Under the pieces are notes generated by a model. It was not told the DNA's origin and did no database searches. It saw nothing but the letters and a program-made list of their open reading frames with translations. The position numbers and the translations under genes are program-made. This document shows positions 63,101 through 64,000 of a stretch of 64,000 nt of DNA, one piece after another (positions within the stretch are counted from its first letter, which is position 1; every line of letters starts with the position of its first letter). Origin of the DNA: Struthidea cinerea. Lineage: Eukaryota > Chordata > Aves > Passeriformes > Corcoracidae. Location: positions 36,576-100,575 of the forward strand of contig VZTI01001664.1 in assembly GCA_013397865.1 (NCBI GenBank), written 5' to 3'.

Positions 63101-64000
63101 CCTCAATACAAGAGGTATTGTATGGTACATTTCCATGGCTTATCAACGTCTTTTAATTAGATAGAAGATCTGCTCACACAACAAGCTGCAGGCAAATATC
63201 TTCTGCTAGTTTCAGCAGAAGAATTTCCATCAAGTGAGAGATCATTGAAGTGAAGCAAGAAAGGATTTAGTGAATCACTTTTTACAGAAAGGTACACAAA
63301 AATGGTCTTAAATTGTCAGGCTCATGTACAAAGGTGCCTGGTTGTTTGTTTCCAACTCAGAAAAAATTTCATTTTCAGAGAAAAGTAAATTATATTATTA
63401 ATCATCTTTTTTAGGCAAATAATATTCATGATGAATAAATGTGTTCAGAGGAAACATGTGGTAACTACTTTGTAAATTATTAGTCTGCTTTATTAACTGG
63501 CAAAAAAATGAAAAAGTAATTATGAATGATTTTATAATTCCTAGTAGCAAGCTATGTTCCAGTTGTTTTCTCAAGCTTTTTAATTCCTTTTGGAACCTTG
63601 ATCCTCATTCAGGCAATTGGAATACTTCCAGACATTGGTTACAGAAACATAGATACCTAAAAAGATAAAATAATCTAGAGGACAGACAATAAAATTCAAT
63701 TTTATAATTTGTTTCTTCCTCACATTCCACTTCTGTACTCTTTTAATCACTGCTTAGCTTTCTTAGCATCAGCATCAGCCCTTGTTTTGTCTAAAGAAGT
63801 AAATAAGTATTCTATCAATTTCTATTTATTTTAAACTTTGTGTGGTTCGGTATTTACCCAAAAGCTATTTTTTTTAAACCAGCTTAATAAAATAAAATAT
63901 TAAGTATAATTTATGAATATAACTTAATGCAAAGTCAATAGTTAAACAAATTGGAATTTTATTTATCAATTTATCCTATAACAAAAAAAAACCCCAAAAC

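Larger units (their letters stand above)
53644..64000. other. AT-rich non-coding DNA
   Basis: About 10.4 kb with no supported gene and no transposon recognised. Simple repeats occur at 54475-54505, 57477-57500, 58191-58210, 58953-58982 and 60105-60157. The segment at about 60,390-60,760 is a conserved-element candidate and contains an 89-codon frame with no known domain. The 125-codon frame at 62253-62630 plus also lacks recognisable features. Confidence 0.65.

Noticed and set aside
1..64000. tRNA, rRNA, known microRNA or CRISPR array
   Set aside because: I saw no cloverleaf with A and B boxes, no rRNA-like block, no known miRNA seed hairpin and no regularly spaced direct repeats.

Overview
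This window looks like vertebrate nuclear DNA, very probably from a bird. The evidence is two CR1 retroposon 3' ends, several endogenous retrovirus LTRs of types I recognise from bird genomes, and an AT-rich background (about one third GC by eye). I see no bacterial, viral or organellar gene organisation: no operons, rRNA, tRNA or CRISPR array. No protein-coding gene can be supported. The longest ATG-initiated reading frame is 151 codons and none contains a domain I recognise. The window is best read as a gene desert or the inside of a very long intron.

Layout. 1-1.7 kb is unique AT-rich DNA. A 369-bp solo LTR (minus strand) lies at 1714-2082, flanked by GAACT duplications. 2.1-11 kb is unique DNA with one weak exon-like block near 8.9 kb. 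About 11.1-11.7 kb is an old LTR-like segment. 11.7-18.3 kb is unique apart from an A/C-rich tract at 13.4 kb. 18.3-24.5 kb is the repeat-rich part: a 373-bp solo LTR with CCACAC duplications, a CR1 3' end, a 942-bp solo LTR with GCTGT duplications (the only plus-strand LTR), and a 5'-eroded LTR at about 24 kb. 24.5-37 kb is unique DNA with several stretches that read like conserved non-coding elements. A 1034-bp LTR with internal degenerate repeats occupies 37047-38080 and contains a single N flanked by a 25-bp direct repeat. A near-perfect stem-loop follows at 38.2 kb. 38.2-50.5 kb is unique. A second CR1 3' end lies at about 50.5-50.9 kb. A second N sits in poly-A DNA at 52.4 kb. A 139-bp LTR remnant with its middle missing is at 53.5 kb. 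53.6-64 kb is unique with simple repeats.

No genes act together here. The most informative patterns are the series of solo LTRs, six of seven on the minus strand, the two probable assembly seams, and a set of candidate conserved non-coding blocks that can only be confirmed by cross-species alignment. I found no convincing evidence of a new biological system. Family identifications rest on sequence patterns I recognise, not on a database search.
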